The notes beneath the pieces were generated by a model. The model made no database searches and was not told the origin of the DNA. It was given only the letters and a program-made list of their open reading frames with translations. A stretch of 64,000 bases of DNA from CALJTV01 sp034435835. GTDB taxonomy: Bacteria; Chloroflexota; Dehalococcoidia; GIF9; UBA5629. This document shows positions 18,921 to 27,238 of the stretch, piece after piece. Position 1 is the first letter of the stretch. Each line of letters begins with the position of its first letter. The DNA lies in assembly GCA_034435835.1 (NCBI GenBank), contig DAOTWF010000002.1:70920-134919 (forward strand), in the 5' to 3' direction. A program made the translations under genes and the position numbers.

Positions 18921-20018
18921 ATGGCAAAATCGACGTTCTCCATGGCACCGGCGAGGATCAAGGCGATCGGCATCGGAGGTGGCGGTTCAAACGCCATCAC
19001 AAGAATGGTGAGAGAAAGCATCAAAGGCGTTGAGTTCATCACCATGAACACCGATGCCCAAGCCCTCGCCCTGTCCGAAGCACCAATTCGCGTCCAGCTT
19101 GGTGAAAAACTCACCAGAGGTTTGGGCGCAGGTGGTGACCACACCGTAGGAGCCGCGGCCGCAGAAGAAAGCCGCCAGACCATCCAAGAGGTAGTCTCCG
19201 GAGCCGATATGGTCTTCGTCACCGCAGGCATGGGCGGTGGCACTGGTACCGGTGGCATACCTGTTGTGGCCGAAATAGCCAGGCAGAGCGGTGCCCTCAC
19301 CATCGGTGTGGTCACCAAACCGTTCAGTTTTGAAGGAACCAGACGCACCAAAGTTGCTGAAGAAGGCATCTTAAACCTCTGCGAAAAGGTTGACACCCTG
19401 ATAATAATTCCAAACGACCGCTTGCTGGAGCTGTGCGATGCCAAGACAACGGTCGACAACGCCTTCAGGCTGGCTGACAATGTTCTCAGACTAGCAGTTC
19501 AAGCCATAGCCGAGGTCGTCACTGTGCCCGGTCTCATCAACCTAGACTTCGCGGATATCAGGTCAATAATGAAAAACGCAGGACCTGCATGGATGTCAGT
19601 CGGGCGAGCCAGCGGTCAAAACAGGGCGGTCGAAGCCGCCAGAGCAGCCCTCGCCAGTCCTCTCCTCGATGTCTCAGTAAATGGCGCCAAGGGGGTGCTC
19701 TTCAATGTCACCGGTGGCAGCAATCTGACACTGTTCGAATGCAACGAGGCGGCTGAGGTGATAGCTCAGGCAGTAGACCCGGATGCCAATATAATCTTTG
19801 GTGTCGTCTTCAACCCTCAGATGGAAGATGAAATACAGATCACCATAATAGCCACTGGATTTACTGCTCAGTACGGAGCCGGTGTCCCCACCGAGGCTGA
19901 GCTACGCCGTCTCCTGCGCGGTGTTGCTGAAGATAGCTTGGACGTCCCATCTTTTCTCCGTCGTGCACCGCAGTACCCCGCTGCGCGCCCTGCACCTACC
20001 CCCAAAATGCCCCTATAG
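18921..20018 (+). CDS. ftsZ: Cell division protein FtsZ
   Basis: 365 residues. Tubulin-like GTPase forming the Z ring. IGGGGSNAITRM near 18-29, tubulin signature GMGGGTGTGG at 103-112, and NLDFADIRSIM (T7 loop region). The C-terminal linker is very short, and DVPSFLRR (about 340-347) is the tail peptide that binds FtsA; about 18 proline-rich residues follow. Shine-Dalgarno AAAGGAGGT at 18902-18910. A strong terminator follows at 20047. Confidence 0.98.
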   Translation: MAKSTFSMAPARIKAIGIGGGGSNAITRMVRESIKGVEFITMNTDAQALALSEAPIRVQLGEKLTRGLGAGGDHTVGAAAAEESRQTIQEVVSGADMVFVTAGMGGGTGTGGIPVVAEIARQSGALTIGVVTKPFSFEGTRRTKVAEEGILNLCEKVDTLIIIPNDRLLELCDAKTTVDNAFRLADNVLRLAVQAIAEVVTVPGLINLDFADIRSIMKNAGPAWMSVGRASGQNRAVEAARAALASPLLDVSVNGAKGVLFNVTGGSNLTLFECNEAAEVIAQAVDPDANIIFGVVFNPQMEDEIQITIIATGFTAQYGAGVPTEAELRRLLRGVAEDSLDVPSFLRRAPQYPAARPAPTPKMPL

Positions 20019-20046
20019 CCCCCTCACCCACCTCACCCTCCCCGAA

Positions 20047-20081
20047 CAGAGCGGCAACCGGAGTTGCCGCTCTGTTTTTTT
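20047..20081 (+). terminator. Rho-independent terminator after ftsZ
   Basis: Perfect 11-bp stem: CAGAGCGGCAA (20047-20057) pairs with TTGCCGCTCTG (20064-20074) around a 6-nt loop, followed by seven T (20075-20081). It ends the mraZ-rsmH-ftsA-ftsZ transcript and separates it from the nrdR promoter only 15 bp downstream. Confidence 0.95.
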
Positions 20082-20095
20082 GATACACTAACAGG

Positions 20096-20124
20096 TTGAC
20101 AATTCCCATATCTTGGGTTAAAAT
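20096..20124 (+). promoter_or_regulatory. Promoter for nrdR-nrdJ
   Basis: TTGACA at 20096-20101 and TAAAAT at 20119-20124 with an ideal 17-bp spacer, 30 bp before the nrdR ATG. I do not see a clear NrdR box (ACACWATATATWGTGT-like) around it, so autoregulation is not shown by the sequence. Confidence 0.75.
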
Positions 20125-20154
20125 AACAGCATACCACAGTTTCTTGGGGGTAGT

Positions 20155-20709
20155 ATGAGGTGTCCATATTGCGGTGACTCTGAGAGCAAAGTGATTGATT
20201 CGAGGGATGTTGGAGAGGGTATAAGGCGCCGGCGCCAGTGTCTTAAATGTCAAGCTCGCTTTACCACCTACGAGCAACCGCAGCTGCGCAATCTATTTGT
20301 AATCAAAAAGGATGGTCGCCGGGAGGAGTTCAACCGTGACAAGATACTTATAGGGATACGCAAGGCATGCGAGAAACGTCCGCTACCCACCGGTACAATT
20401 GACAAAATAGCCGATGATATCGAAGCCGAGCTGTATCGCCTTGGGAAGACCGAGGTTCCCAGCTCTTTGATCGGTGACATGGTAATGGATAGGCTCCATA
20501 ACCTCGATCATATAGCATACATTAGATTTGCCAGTGTCTACCGCGAATTTGCTGATATAGCCACTCTAAAACAAGTGGTTGACACCCTAGTGGACTCTAG
20601 AGCTAAAAGGCCACCGGCTGGTCAGTTGCCACTACTACCGGAAGATGAACTGAAACTTCCGGGACGCCGGCAGCAGAGAAGGAAACAGGATGTCAAAACA
20701 ACAAAATAA
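20155..20709 (+). CDS. nrdR: Transcriptional repressor NrdR
   Basis: 184 residues. N-terminal zinc ribbon MRCPYCG...RQCLKC with Cys3, Cys6, Cys29 and Cys32, followed by the conserved ARFTTYE, then an ATP-cone (about 49-139; VIKKDGRREEFNRDKI). The C-terminus is extended by about 30 basic residues compared with typical NrdR (about 150). It represses ribonucleotide reductase genes in response to (d)ATP; its target nrdJ starts inside its own 3' end (20-bp overlap). Confidence 0.96.
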   Translation: MRCPYCGDSESKVIDSRDVGEGIRRRRQCLKCQARFTTYEQPQLRNLFVIKKDGRREEFNRDKILIGIRKACEKRPLPTGTIDKIADDIEAELYRLGKTEVPSSLIGDMVMDRLHNLDHIAYIRFASVYREFADIATLKQVVDTLVDSRAKRPPAGQLPLLPEDELKLPGRRQQRRKQDVKTTK

Positions 20710-23233
20710 GAATAACAAGCAGCACATAACCAGCCACAGCAGTATAGCACGGGCTATCTTTGCCGCTGCTGAGTCCATGGGGATCACAGATAGAAAAATG
20801 CTGGAGGAGCTTACCAGCCAAGTCATACAAAGGCTGGAACCAAAGCCTACCCTGCCTGGAATGGAGGACCTGGTGTCAAAACAGCAAAAGCAAAAACCAT
20901 CGACCACCCAAATCAGAGATACAGTCAAACAGATCCTTGCAGAAAAACAGCAAGAGGTGGAAAAACCTGCACAGAAGCAAACGGTAACGGTGGCGGCATC
21001 TGGGACAGCAAGTTGGACAGGAATTGGATTGCAGCTTTCCCAAAATGCGCTCACTGTTCTGGAAAAAAGATATCTGAAAAAGGACAGCCAAGGGCAGGTT
21101 ATTGAGACCCCTGAGGAAATGTTCCGCCGCGTAGCCAGACACATCGCCTCTGTGGAGACCACATACGACCCTAAAGCAAATGTCGGCTTCTGGGAAGAGA
21201 AATTCTACCAACTCGTGACTTCTCTGGAATTTCTGCCCAACTCTCCAACCCTCATGAACGCAGGCAGAGAACTCGGGCAACTATCCGCATGTTTCGTTAT
21301 CCCCGTAGATGACTCCATGGAATCAATTTTTGATGCCGTAAAATATACAGCCCTCATCCACAAGAGCGGTGGCGGAACTGGTTTTTCATTCTCGCGTTTG
21401 CGTCCAAAGAACGACCGTGTCGGCTCTACCGGTGGCATCGCCAGTGGTCCCGTCTCTTTTATGCGTGCCTTTGACACCGCAACAGATGTTATCAAGCAGG
21501 GAGGTATGCGCCGTGGTGCCAATATGGCTATCCTCAGCGTCGACCACCCTGACATTTTGGAGTTTATCCACGCGAAAGAAGACCATAGAGCACTGACAAA
21601 CTTTAACCTTTCGGTGGCTGTTACCGACGCGTTCATGCAAGCCGTGGAAAAGGGCGAAGACTATGATCTGATAAACCCTCGAACCGGAGAGATCACTGGC
21701 AAACTTAATGCCAGAGAAGTATTCCAGAAAATCACGGAAATGGCATGGCGTACTGGGGATCCTGGTATTGTCTTCATTGACACCATAAACAAGTTTAATC
21801 CGACCCCACACCTAGGAAAGATAGAAAGTACTAACCCATGTGGGGAACAACCCCTGCTGCCTTTCGAATCTTGCAACTTGGGTTCCATAAATCTATCCAA
21901 GATGATTAAATACAACGGAGACAGTGCCGAGGTCGACTTCACAAAATTGGGTGAGGTGGTTAGACTCGCAGTCCGCTTCCTTGATAACGTTATTGACGCT
22001 AACAAGTTCCCGCTGCCGCAGATCGAGAAGATGACTAAATTGACCAGAAAGATAGGGCTCGGCGTTATGGGCTTTGCCGATATGCTCATTAAACTAGGTC
22101 TGCCGTACAACTCTGATAGAGCCCTAGAAATAGCCGAGAAAGTAATGCGATTTATATCCGAAGAAGCACTGAAAGAATCTGTGAAATTAGGCGTGGAACG
22201 AGGTGTGTTCCCAGCCTTTAAGGGAAGTATTTACGATACAGGCAATGGCATAAGGCCTAGAAATGCCTCGCGAACTACCATTGCGCCGACAGGCACGCTG
22301 AGCATAATCGCCAACTGCTCTAGTGGCATTGAACCATTGTTTGCACTCACCTATACCCGCCATATCTTGGATGGCGCAGAACTCATCGAGGTCAATCCAT
22401 ACTTTGAGGAAGTAGCCAGGAAAGAGGGCTTCTATTCCCAAGAACTGATGGAAGGACTAGCTAAAGGTAAGAAGCTGAAAGACTTCGAAGGCGTCCCTGG
22501 TTGGATAAAGGAGGTTTTCGTCACCGCACATGACATCTCTCCTGAATGGCATGTGAAAATGCAGGCGGCTTTTCAAAAATACACCGATAGCGCCGTCTCC
22601 AAGACAGTGAACTTGCCCCACGAGGCGACGGTTGAAGATGTAGCAAATGTATTTATACTGGCATATAAACTCGGACTGAAAGGGATAACAATTTATCGGG
22701 ATCGCAGCCGTGAAAGCCAAGTATTGACTGTTAGTAAACTGAAGGAGCCCAGCCCCGCAACCTCGCTGAAACCGAGGCCCAGGCCCAAAGTTACCAAAGG
22801 AATCACAGAACGGGTTACCACAGGTTGTGGTTATATTTATGTCACAGTCAACTTCGATGAAAAGGGTGTATGTGAGGTATTTTCTAGCCTTGGAAAAGCG
22901 GGGGGATGCGCGTCGGCACAGCTCGAAGCTACTAGTAGGCTTATTTCGCTAGCTTTGAGGTCGGGTATTGATACAGCTTCAGTTACCAAACACCTTCGTG
23001 GTATCCGCTGTCCTTCAGTGGCTTGGGAGGAAGGACACGCTGTCCTTTCCTGCGCCGACGCGATCGCCAGCGTGCTCGAGAAATACATAAGAGACAGCCA
23101 GCCCAGCACCGCCCATGAACAGGAGATTACTGCCAAAAACTGGGCAGGACAGTGCCCCGAGTGCGGTAATATCTTGATTTACCAAGAGGGCTGTCATATT
23201 TGCCCCAGTTGCGGCTACACTAAATGCGGCTAG
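20690..23233 (+). CDS. nrdJ: Adenosylcobalamin-dependent ribonucleotide reductase (class II)
   Basis: 847 residues. Reduces ribonucleotides to deoxyribonucleotides with a B12 radical. Core features: LSACFVIPVDDSMESI, GGGTGFSFSRLRP, ESTNPCGEQPLLPFESCNLGSINL with the active-site cysteine, IAPTGTLSIIANCSSGIEP, and a C-terminal cysteine-rich tail (CPECGN..CHICPSCGYTKC) that can re-reduce the active site. The first about 110 residues are a Gln/Lys-rich extension outside the catalytic core. It overlaps nrdR by 20 bp. Confidence 0.96.
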   Translation: MSKQQNKNNKQHITSHSSIARAIFAAAESMGITDRKMLEELTSQVIQRLEPKPTLPGMEDLVSKQQKQKPSTTQIRDTVKQILAEKQQEVEKPAQKQTVTVAASGTASWTGIGLQLSQNALTVLEKRYLKKDSQGQVIETPEEMFRRVARHIASVETTYDPKANVGFWEEKFYQLVTSLEFLPNSPTLMNAGRELGQLSACFVIPVDDSMESIFDAVKYTALIHKSGGGTGFSFSRLRPKNDRVGSTGGIASGPVSFMRAFDTATDVIKQGGMRRGANMAILSVDHPDILEFIHAKEDHRALTNFNLSVAVTDAFMQAVEKGEDYDLINPRTGEITGKLNAREVFQKITEMAWRTGDPGIVFIDTINKFNPTPHLGKIESTNPCGEQPLLPFESCNLGSINLSKMIKYNGDSAEVDFTKLGEVVRLAVRFLDNVIDANKFPLPQIEKMTKLTRKIGLGVMGFADMLIKLGLPYNSDRALEIAEKVMRFISEEALKESVKLGVERGVFPAFKGSIYDTGNGIRPRNASRTTIAPTGTLSIIANCSSGIEPLFALTYTRHILDGAELIEVNPYFEEVARKEGFYSQELMEGLAKGKKLKDFEGVPGWIKEVFVTAHDISPEWHVKMQAAFQKYTDSAVSKTVNLPHEATVEDVANVFILAYKLGLKGITIYRDRSRESQVLTVSKLKEPSPATSLKPRPRPKVTKGITERVTTGCGYIYVTVNFDEKGVCEVFSSLGKAGGCASAQLEATSRLISLALRSGIDTASVTKHLRGIRCPSVAWEEGHAVLSCADAIASVLEKYIRDSQPSTAHEQEITAKNWAGQCPECGNILIYQEGCHICPSCGYTKCG

Positions 23234-23258
23234 CAGTCAATGTTAATTGGAGGGGTGT

Positions 23259-24707
23259 GTGGAAGAATCCGAACTCAGCTATTCCCGAGCTTTCAAGCAA
23301 ATAGCTAAAAGTGCTAACTCTTCGGTGCCTTTGGCAAAAATCCTGAACTCCATCGCCAGAAGCACCGCCAAAGCGCTCAGGGCTACTGGCTGCGCTATAA
23401 TGCTCCTCAGTCCTCGGAAAAGACACCTGGACATCGTGGCTGCCTACGGCCTCAGTGACATGTATCTCAAAAAAGGGGTGCTGGATGCCAACAAGAGCCT
23501 CCACGAGGTCATGGAAGGAAAGACGATCGTAATTTTCAATGCCAAAGAGGATAAGCGAACCCAATACCCGCAGGCTGCAGATATGGAAAAAATCAGTTCT
23601 ATCCTAGCAACCCCGATTTTCCAGGGCGGCGAGGTAATCGGGCAGATCCGCGTATATACCCACGAACCAAGACGCTATTCGCATACCGAAAAAGACTTCG
23701 TATTCACAGTAGCCAATATTGTCTCTATCGTACTCGAAAAAGCTGAACTGCACCAGACACTCGAAGACAGATACACAGAAAAGATAGGTAAAAGCCAAAA
23801 GCTGACTGAAACACCCAAGCTGCCGCCCTCTTCTCTCAGGCCCTCGACCTTTGGGCATCCCAGCGAAGAGAAGTTTGCCAAGCTACTAGATTTCTACAGA
23901 ATCGAATGGCTATACGAACCGCGCTCCTTCCCTATCCAGTGGCAGGGAGATCGCGTGACAGAAATGTTCACCCCTGATTTCTACCTGCCAGAACTGGATC
24001 TCTACATTGAGCTGACGACTCTGAAGCAAAGCCTTATTACAGAGAAAAACCGTAAGGTACGAAGACTCCGAGAGCTCTATCCAGACATAAATATCAAACT
24101 CTTGACCAAAAACGATTATTTGAAACTGCTGGCCAAGTATGGCTATGGAAACTTTGGTGCCACAAAGATACGAGGTATAGACCGTGTTCTGTTCAGCCAT
24201 ACACAAATCCAGCGCCGGGTAAAAGCACTGGCAAAACAGATTTCGAAAGACTACTCCGGCAAGAAGCTTGTCCTTGTGGGTGTACTTAAGGGGGTTGTCT
24301 GCTTCATGTCCGATATCATGCAGTATATCTCAATACCGCTTGATATCGATTTCATGGCTATTTCATATTATGGCAGCGACGGAGACACAGCAGTTAAAAT
24401 AGCCAAGGACCTCGATATAGACATAACCGGACTGGATGTTCTTATGGTGGAAGACATTGTAGATACCGGGATGACCCTAAACTATGTACTGGGACATCTG
24501 GCTTCTCAAGGACCCTCCAGCTTACGCGTTTGTACCCTGCTGGATAAGCGGGTACGCCGACTGGTCAATGTTCCACTCCATTATGTTGGTTTTGAAATTC
24601 CGGACGAATTCGTCGTCGGTTACGGACTGGACTTCCATGGAGAATACCGAAATCTGCCTTTCATCGGCGTGCTCAATCCGGAATTCGTCGAAGAGGACCA
24701 AAAATAA
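23259..24707 (+). CDS. GAF / PD-(D/E)XK-like / hypoxanthine phosphoribosyltransferase fusion
   Basis: 482 residues from GTG 23259 (Shine-Dalgarno GGAGGGG at 23249-23255; an upstream in-frame TTG at 23247 overlaps that site). Three parts are visible. About 15-160 is a GAF-like sensor (TGCAIMLLSPRKRHLDIVAAYGL, ATPIFQGGEVIGQIRVY). About 195-295 resembles a restriction-endonuclease fold: SEEKFAKLL, then FTPDFYLPELDLYIELTTLK with the Asp and Glu of PD..ExK, though the Lys position reads Thr. About 305-480 is a complete HPRT (VGVLKGVVCFMSDI, MVEDIVDTGMTL for PRPP, GFEIPDEFVVGYGLD). Purine salvage joined to sensing and a nuclease-like domain is unusual. It follows nrdJ by 25 bp. Confidence 0.88.
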   Translation: MEESELSYSRAFKQIAKSANSSVPLAKILNSIARSTAKALRATGCAIMLLSPRKRHLDIVAAYGLSDMYLKKGVLDANKSLHEVMEGKTIVIFNAKEDKRTQYPQAADMEKISSILATPIFQGGEVIGQIRVYTHEPRRYSHTEKDFVFTVANIVSIVLEKAELHQTLEDRYTEKIGKSQKLTETPKLPPSSLRPSTFGHPSEEKFAKLLDFYRIEWLYEPRSFPIQWQGDRVTEMFTPDFYLPELDLYIELTTLKQSLITEKNRKVRRLRELYPDINIKLLTKNDYLKLLAKYGYGNFGATKIRGIDRVLFSHTQIQRRVKALAKQISKDYSGKKLVLVGVLKGVVCFMSDIMQYISIPLDIDFMAISYYGSDGDTAVKIAKDLDIDITGLDVLMVEDIVDTGMTLNYVLGHLASQGPSSLRVCTLLDKRVRRLVNVPLHYVGFEIPDEFVVGYGLDFHGEYRNLPFIGVLNPEFVEEDQK

Positions 24708-24710
24708 CTT

Positions 24711-24812
24711 GCCCCAAGTAACCTCACTCTTTCCGACTCCTCGCCCTGCGCTTTTCGGCCTTCGCCTACCTTGCGCCAGCGTCTTGTCGCTCTGAGCTCA
24801 ATTACTTGGGGC
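24711..24812 (+). repeat. 11-bp inverted repeat enclosing 80 bp
   Basis: GCCCCAAGTAA at 24711-24721 and its exact reverse complement TTACTTGGGGC at 24802-24812, just after the GAF-HPRT gene. Base strength is high, but the 80-nt loop is long and no T-run follows, so it is not a standard terminator. It could be a long-stem RNA, a small mobile element relic, or a 3' end structure. The interior is C/T-rich with no open frame of note. Confidence 0.6.
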
Positions 24813-25089
24813 ACTTTAACTTTACCATACTCGCTTGACCTTGTCAAGAGCCATCTGGCTCAGCGAAATAGCCTACTAGGGGCATAACCCTTGAGCACAC
24901 TGAGACGGAAAAGCTGACAAATGTCGATGGTAAACTCGCTCTTCAAAGAGCGATGTCACCCTATAGGCAGACGATACCTGCGTCTGGACTAATATGTACC
25001 ATGTTGATATAATTTAAAAATGTTGATTTGTCCCTTGCTTCACAACTAATTATTCATCATTTTGTTCATTATTTGCGGGAGGAGCCTCT
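24813..25089 (+). other. Non-coding leader before the citrate/homocitrate synthase-like gene
   Basis: 277 bp without a credible gene. It contains short stems: CTCGCTCTTCAAAGAGCGA at about 24936-24954 and a CAGACG...CGTCTG stem at about 24968-24986, then an AT-rich stretch (TTGATATAATTTAAAAATG) that may hold a -10 element. Shine-Dalgarno GCGGGAGGAG lies at 25075-25084, just before the ATG. I cannot match it to a known riboswitch or T-box. Confidence 0.4.
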
Positions 25090-26328
25090 ATGGGAAAAAT
25101 TTACATAATAGATGTAACGAACAGGGATGGAGTACAGACCGCCAATTTAGGACTGTCAAAGCTTGAAAAAACAATGATAAATCTTTACCTCAATGAGATG
25201 GGAGTGTTCCAGTCTGAATTTGGCTTCCCCACAACCCGACACGAAACATATTACCTGCAGGCAAATTTGGAACTGGCTGAAATGGGGGTCCTCAAACCGA
25301 TAAGGTTGGGTGGGTGGATTAGAGCTACTATAGAGGATGTAGAGATTGCCTTTAGGCTCGTACCAGGACTTAAGCATCTTAACCTTTCAATCTCCACCTC
25401 TGACCAGATGATTCAGGGGAAATTTCTAGGACGCAAGACTCGGGACGACATTGTAAAAATGATGACCGACGCGGTAGACGCAGCACGGCAGTATGGCGCT
25501 GAATCTATCGGCGTCAATGCTGAAGATGCTTCAAGGACAGGCCTGGATTTCCTGATCAAATTTGCAACTCAGGCAAAGTTGCATGGCGCTGATAGGCTCA
25601 GATACTGTGACACACTGGGTTATGATAACCCTTTTACAATTTATGAAACCGTGAGAACGCTGGCAAAAGAAGTGGAGATGCCAATAGAGCTCCATTGCCA
25701 CGGTGACCTTGGCATGGCGGTAGCGAACTCACTCGCCGGAGCAAAAGGCGTGCTGGACGCAGGTCAAGATGCCTATATAAACACGACCGTCAACGGAATC
25801 GGTGAACGGGCTGGGAATGCCGATCTGATAGCAACTGTCCTCGCCATAACCAAATCCAAAGGTTTCGCTGGAAAATACGAGCTGCGCAACCCCATCAAAC
25901 TAAACATGGCTTGGAAAATAGCCAAATTTGCCAGCTACGCCTTCAAAGTGCCAATACCAATTAACCAGCCCGGGGTAGGCGCAAACGCATTTGCTCATGC
26001 TTCAGGTATCCATGCTGATGGTGTCCTGAAGGATCCACAGAACTATGAACTTTATAGCTACACTGAATTGGGGCGAGGTGAGCCGGAGCTTGTAGAGACA
26101 GGTAGTCAGATATGTACCGGCGAATATGGTGGAATTTCAGGCTTCAAACATGTCATGGGCAAAATGGCAGTCGAGTTCAAAGACGCCCAAGAAGCGGAGA
26201 CGATACTGGAACTGGTTAGATATGCCAATGTAGCCTGTCAAAAGCCGCTGGTTGAAGATGAACTGCTGTTTATCGCTAAATATCCGCAGATCGCCAAGAA
26301 GATACTGACACTAACACCATTGGCGTAA
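25090..26328 (+). CDS. Homocitrate synthase-family enzyme, candidate Re-citrate synthase
   Basis: 412 residues of the DRE-TIM metallolyase family (isopropylmalate, homocitrate, citramalate, Re-citrate synthases). The usual R-D-G-x-Q start motif is present as NRDGVQTANLGLS (residues 11-23); HCHGDLGMAVANSLAGAKGVLDAG holds the metal-binding HxH; NTTVNGIGERAGNADL is the family glycine loop. There is no C-terminal LeuA regulatory domain. Dehalococcoides is known to make citrate with a Re-citrate synthase that was first annotated as a homocitrate synthase, so this is the favoured role by inference. Isolated from other amino-acid genes. Confidence 0.8.
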   Translation: MGKIYIIDVTNRDGVQTANLGLSKLEKTMINLYLNEMGVFQSEFGFPTTRHETYYLQANLELAEMGVLKPIRLGGWIRATIEDVEIAFRLVPGLKHLNLSISTSDQMIQGKFLGRKTRDDIVKMMTDAVDAARQYGAESIGVNAEDASRTGLDFLIKFATQAKLHGADRLRYCDTLGYDNPFTIYETVRTLAKEVEMPIELHCHGDLGMAVANSLAGAKGVLDAGQDAYINTTVNGIGERAGNADLIATVLAITKSKGFAGKYELRNPIKLNMAWKIAKFASYAFKVPIPINQPGVGANAFAHASGIHADGVLKDPQNYELYSYTELGRGEPELVETGSQICTGEYGGISGFKHVMGKMAVEFKDAQEAETILELVRYANVACQKPLVEDELLFIAKYPQIAKKILTLTPLA

Positions 26329-26385
26329 TTATCATAAAACTAGGTATACTTTTGCCCTTGATCAGGAGCCAGCATAAAAGGCGAT

Positions 26386-26838
26386 TTGATAGCAGAACAT
26401 AAAATCAACCTGACACCTATCGGGACAGTAAGAAACCAGATCAACGACACAAAACACAAAGACTGGCAATTGGTGACCTCACAAATAGTGATAAAGAAAG
26501 ACCTAGAAGCAGCACTGGACGGCATCGAGGGTTTCTCCCATCTTATTATCATCTACTGGATGCATAAATTGCCCCCAAATCAACACCCACCGAGCAAGGT
26601 GCACCCTAAAGGCAACCAGTCATTGCCACTGACAGGGGTATTCGCCACTCGTAGCCCAACACGCCCCAACCCTATTGGTATGACAGTGGTGAAACTGCTT
26701 GGACACAGAGAGAATATCCTGGAGGTTGTAGGCCTCGACGCAGTGAACAACACCCCAGTACTTGACATTAAACCGTACATCCCGTCCCACGATTCAATCA
26801 GCGAAGCCACCACCCCAGAATGGCTTCATCCCGGCTGA
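26386..26838 (+). CDS. trmO: TrmO-family tRNA t6A methyltransferase
   Basis: 150 residues (TsaA/UPF0066 family). Members methylate N6-threonylcarbamoyladenosine at position 37 of tRNA-Thr. LTPIGTVRNQI near the N-terminus, GIEGFSHLIIIYWMH, GVFATRSPTRPNPIGMTVVKLL (the SAM-binding signature) and the DIKPYIPSHDS segment are clear. TTG start at 26386 with AAAAGGCG before it. It is followed by a tRNA-Gly gene. Confidence 0.88.
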   Translation: MIAEHKINLTPIGTVRNQINDTKHKDWQLVTSQIVIKKDLEAALDGIEGFSHLIIIYWMHKLPPNQHPPSKVHPKGNQSLPLTGVFATRSPTRPNPIGMTVVKLLGHRENILEVVGLDAVNNTPVLDIKPYIPSHDSISEATTPEWLHPG

Positions 26839-26862
26839 TATCTTTGTAGGCAAGAAGCGCTG

Positions 26863-26891
26863 TTGACGCAGTAATAAAAAACGGCTTTAAT
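26863..26891 (+). promoter_or_regulatory. tRNA-Gly promoter
   Basis: TTGACG at 26863-26868 and TTTAAT at 26886-26891 with a 17-bp spacer, ending 12 bp before the tRNA. The spacing fits a sigma-70 promoter for the tRNA gene. Confidence 0.7.
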
Positions 26892-26903
26892 ATAAAGTGA
26901 CCG

Positions 26904-26978
26904 GCGGGTGTAATTCAGCGGCAGAATGCTTGCTTCCCAAGCAAGACGTCGGCGGTTCGAATCCGCTCACCCGCTCCA
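26904..26978 (+). tRNA. tRNA-Gly (CCC)
   Basis: Acceptor GCGGGTG pairs with CACCCGC; anticodon stem CTTGC/GCAAG encloses the loop TTCCCAA, giving anticodon CCC; T arm GGCGG TTCGAAT CCGCT (last pair G-T). The CCA end is encoded (26976-26978). Confidence 0.97.
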
Positions 26979-26997
26979 GTCTGAAACCACCGATCGA

Positions 26998-27198
26998 TCA
27001 GGAATTTCCTGCTACACTACCTTCACTTGCTTCATGCTCATCGTCGGAACACCCGCAGCACTCACCTACCGCCCCTTCCAAAGTATATCCACAATTTGGA
27101 CAGACTATCCTCTCGTCGGTAACCATGGTGTCACCTTCCTCTATGTAGAATTTGTCTAAATCACCCAGACACCTCGGGCACACCCAAGACCTAACCAT
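26998..27198 (-). CDS. Small zinc-ribbon protein
   Basis: 66 residues, no family assigned. One zinc ribbon: CPRCLGDL at residues 7-14 and CPNCGYTL at about 33-40, with an extra CCGC near the end followed by an acidic tail. Probably metal-binding and possibly nucleic-acid or protein interacting. It lies 40 bp downstream of uvrC on the same strand, so it is likely co-transcribed. Confidence 0.65.
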   Translation of the reverse strand: MVRSWVCPRCLGDLDKFYIEEGDTMVTDERIVCPNCGYTLEGAVGECCGCSDDEHEASEGSVAGNS

Positions 27199-27238
27199 CG
27201 GAACTGCTCCATTTTATGTCAAATAACTTTGACAGCTT

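Noticed and set aside
18911..19480. 189-codon minus-strand frame opposite ftsZ
   Set aside because: Mirror of the highly conserved ftsZ coding sequence; low-complexity Ser/Pro reading with no homology pattern.
19996..20277. Minus-strand 93-codon frame across the ftsZ-nrdR gap
   Set aside because: It runs through a perfect terminator and the nrdR promoter and start, and its reading has no family pattern.
24711..24812. Reading the inverted repeat as an ordinary terminator
   Set aside because: The loop is 80 nt and no T-run follows, unlike the clear terminators at 20047 and 49026.
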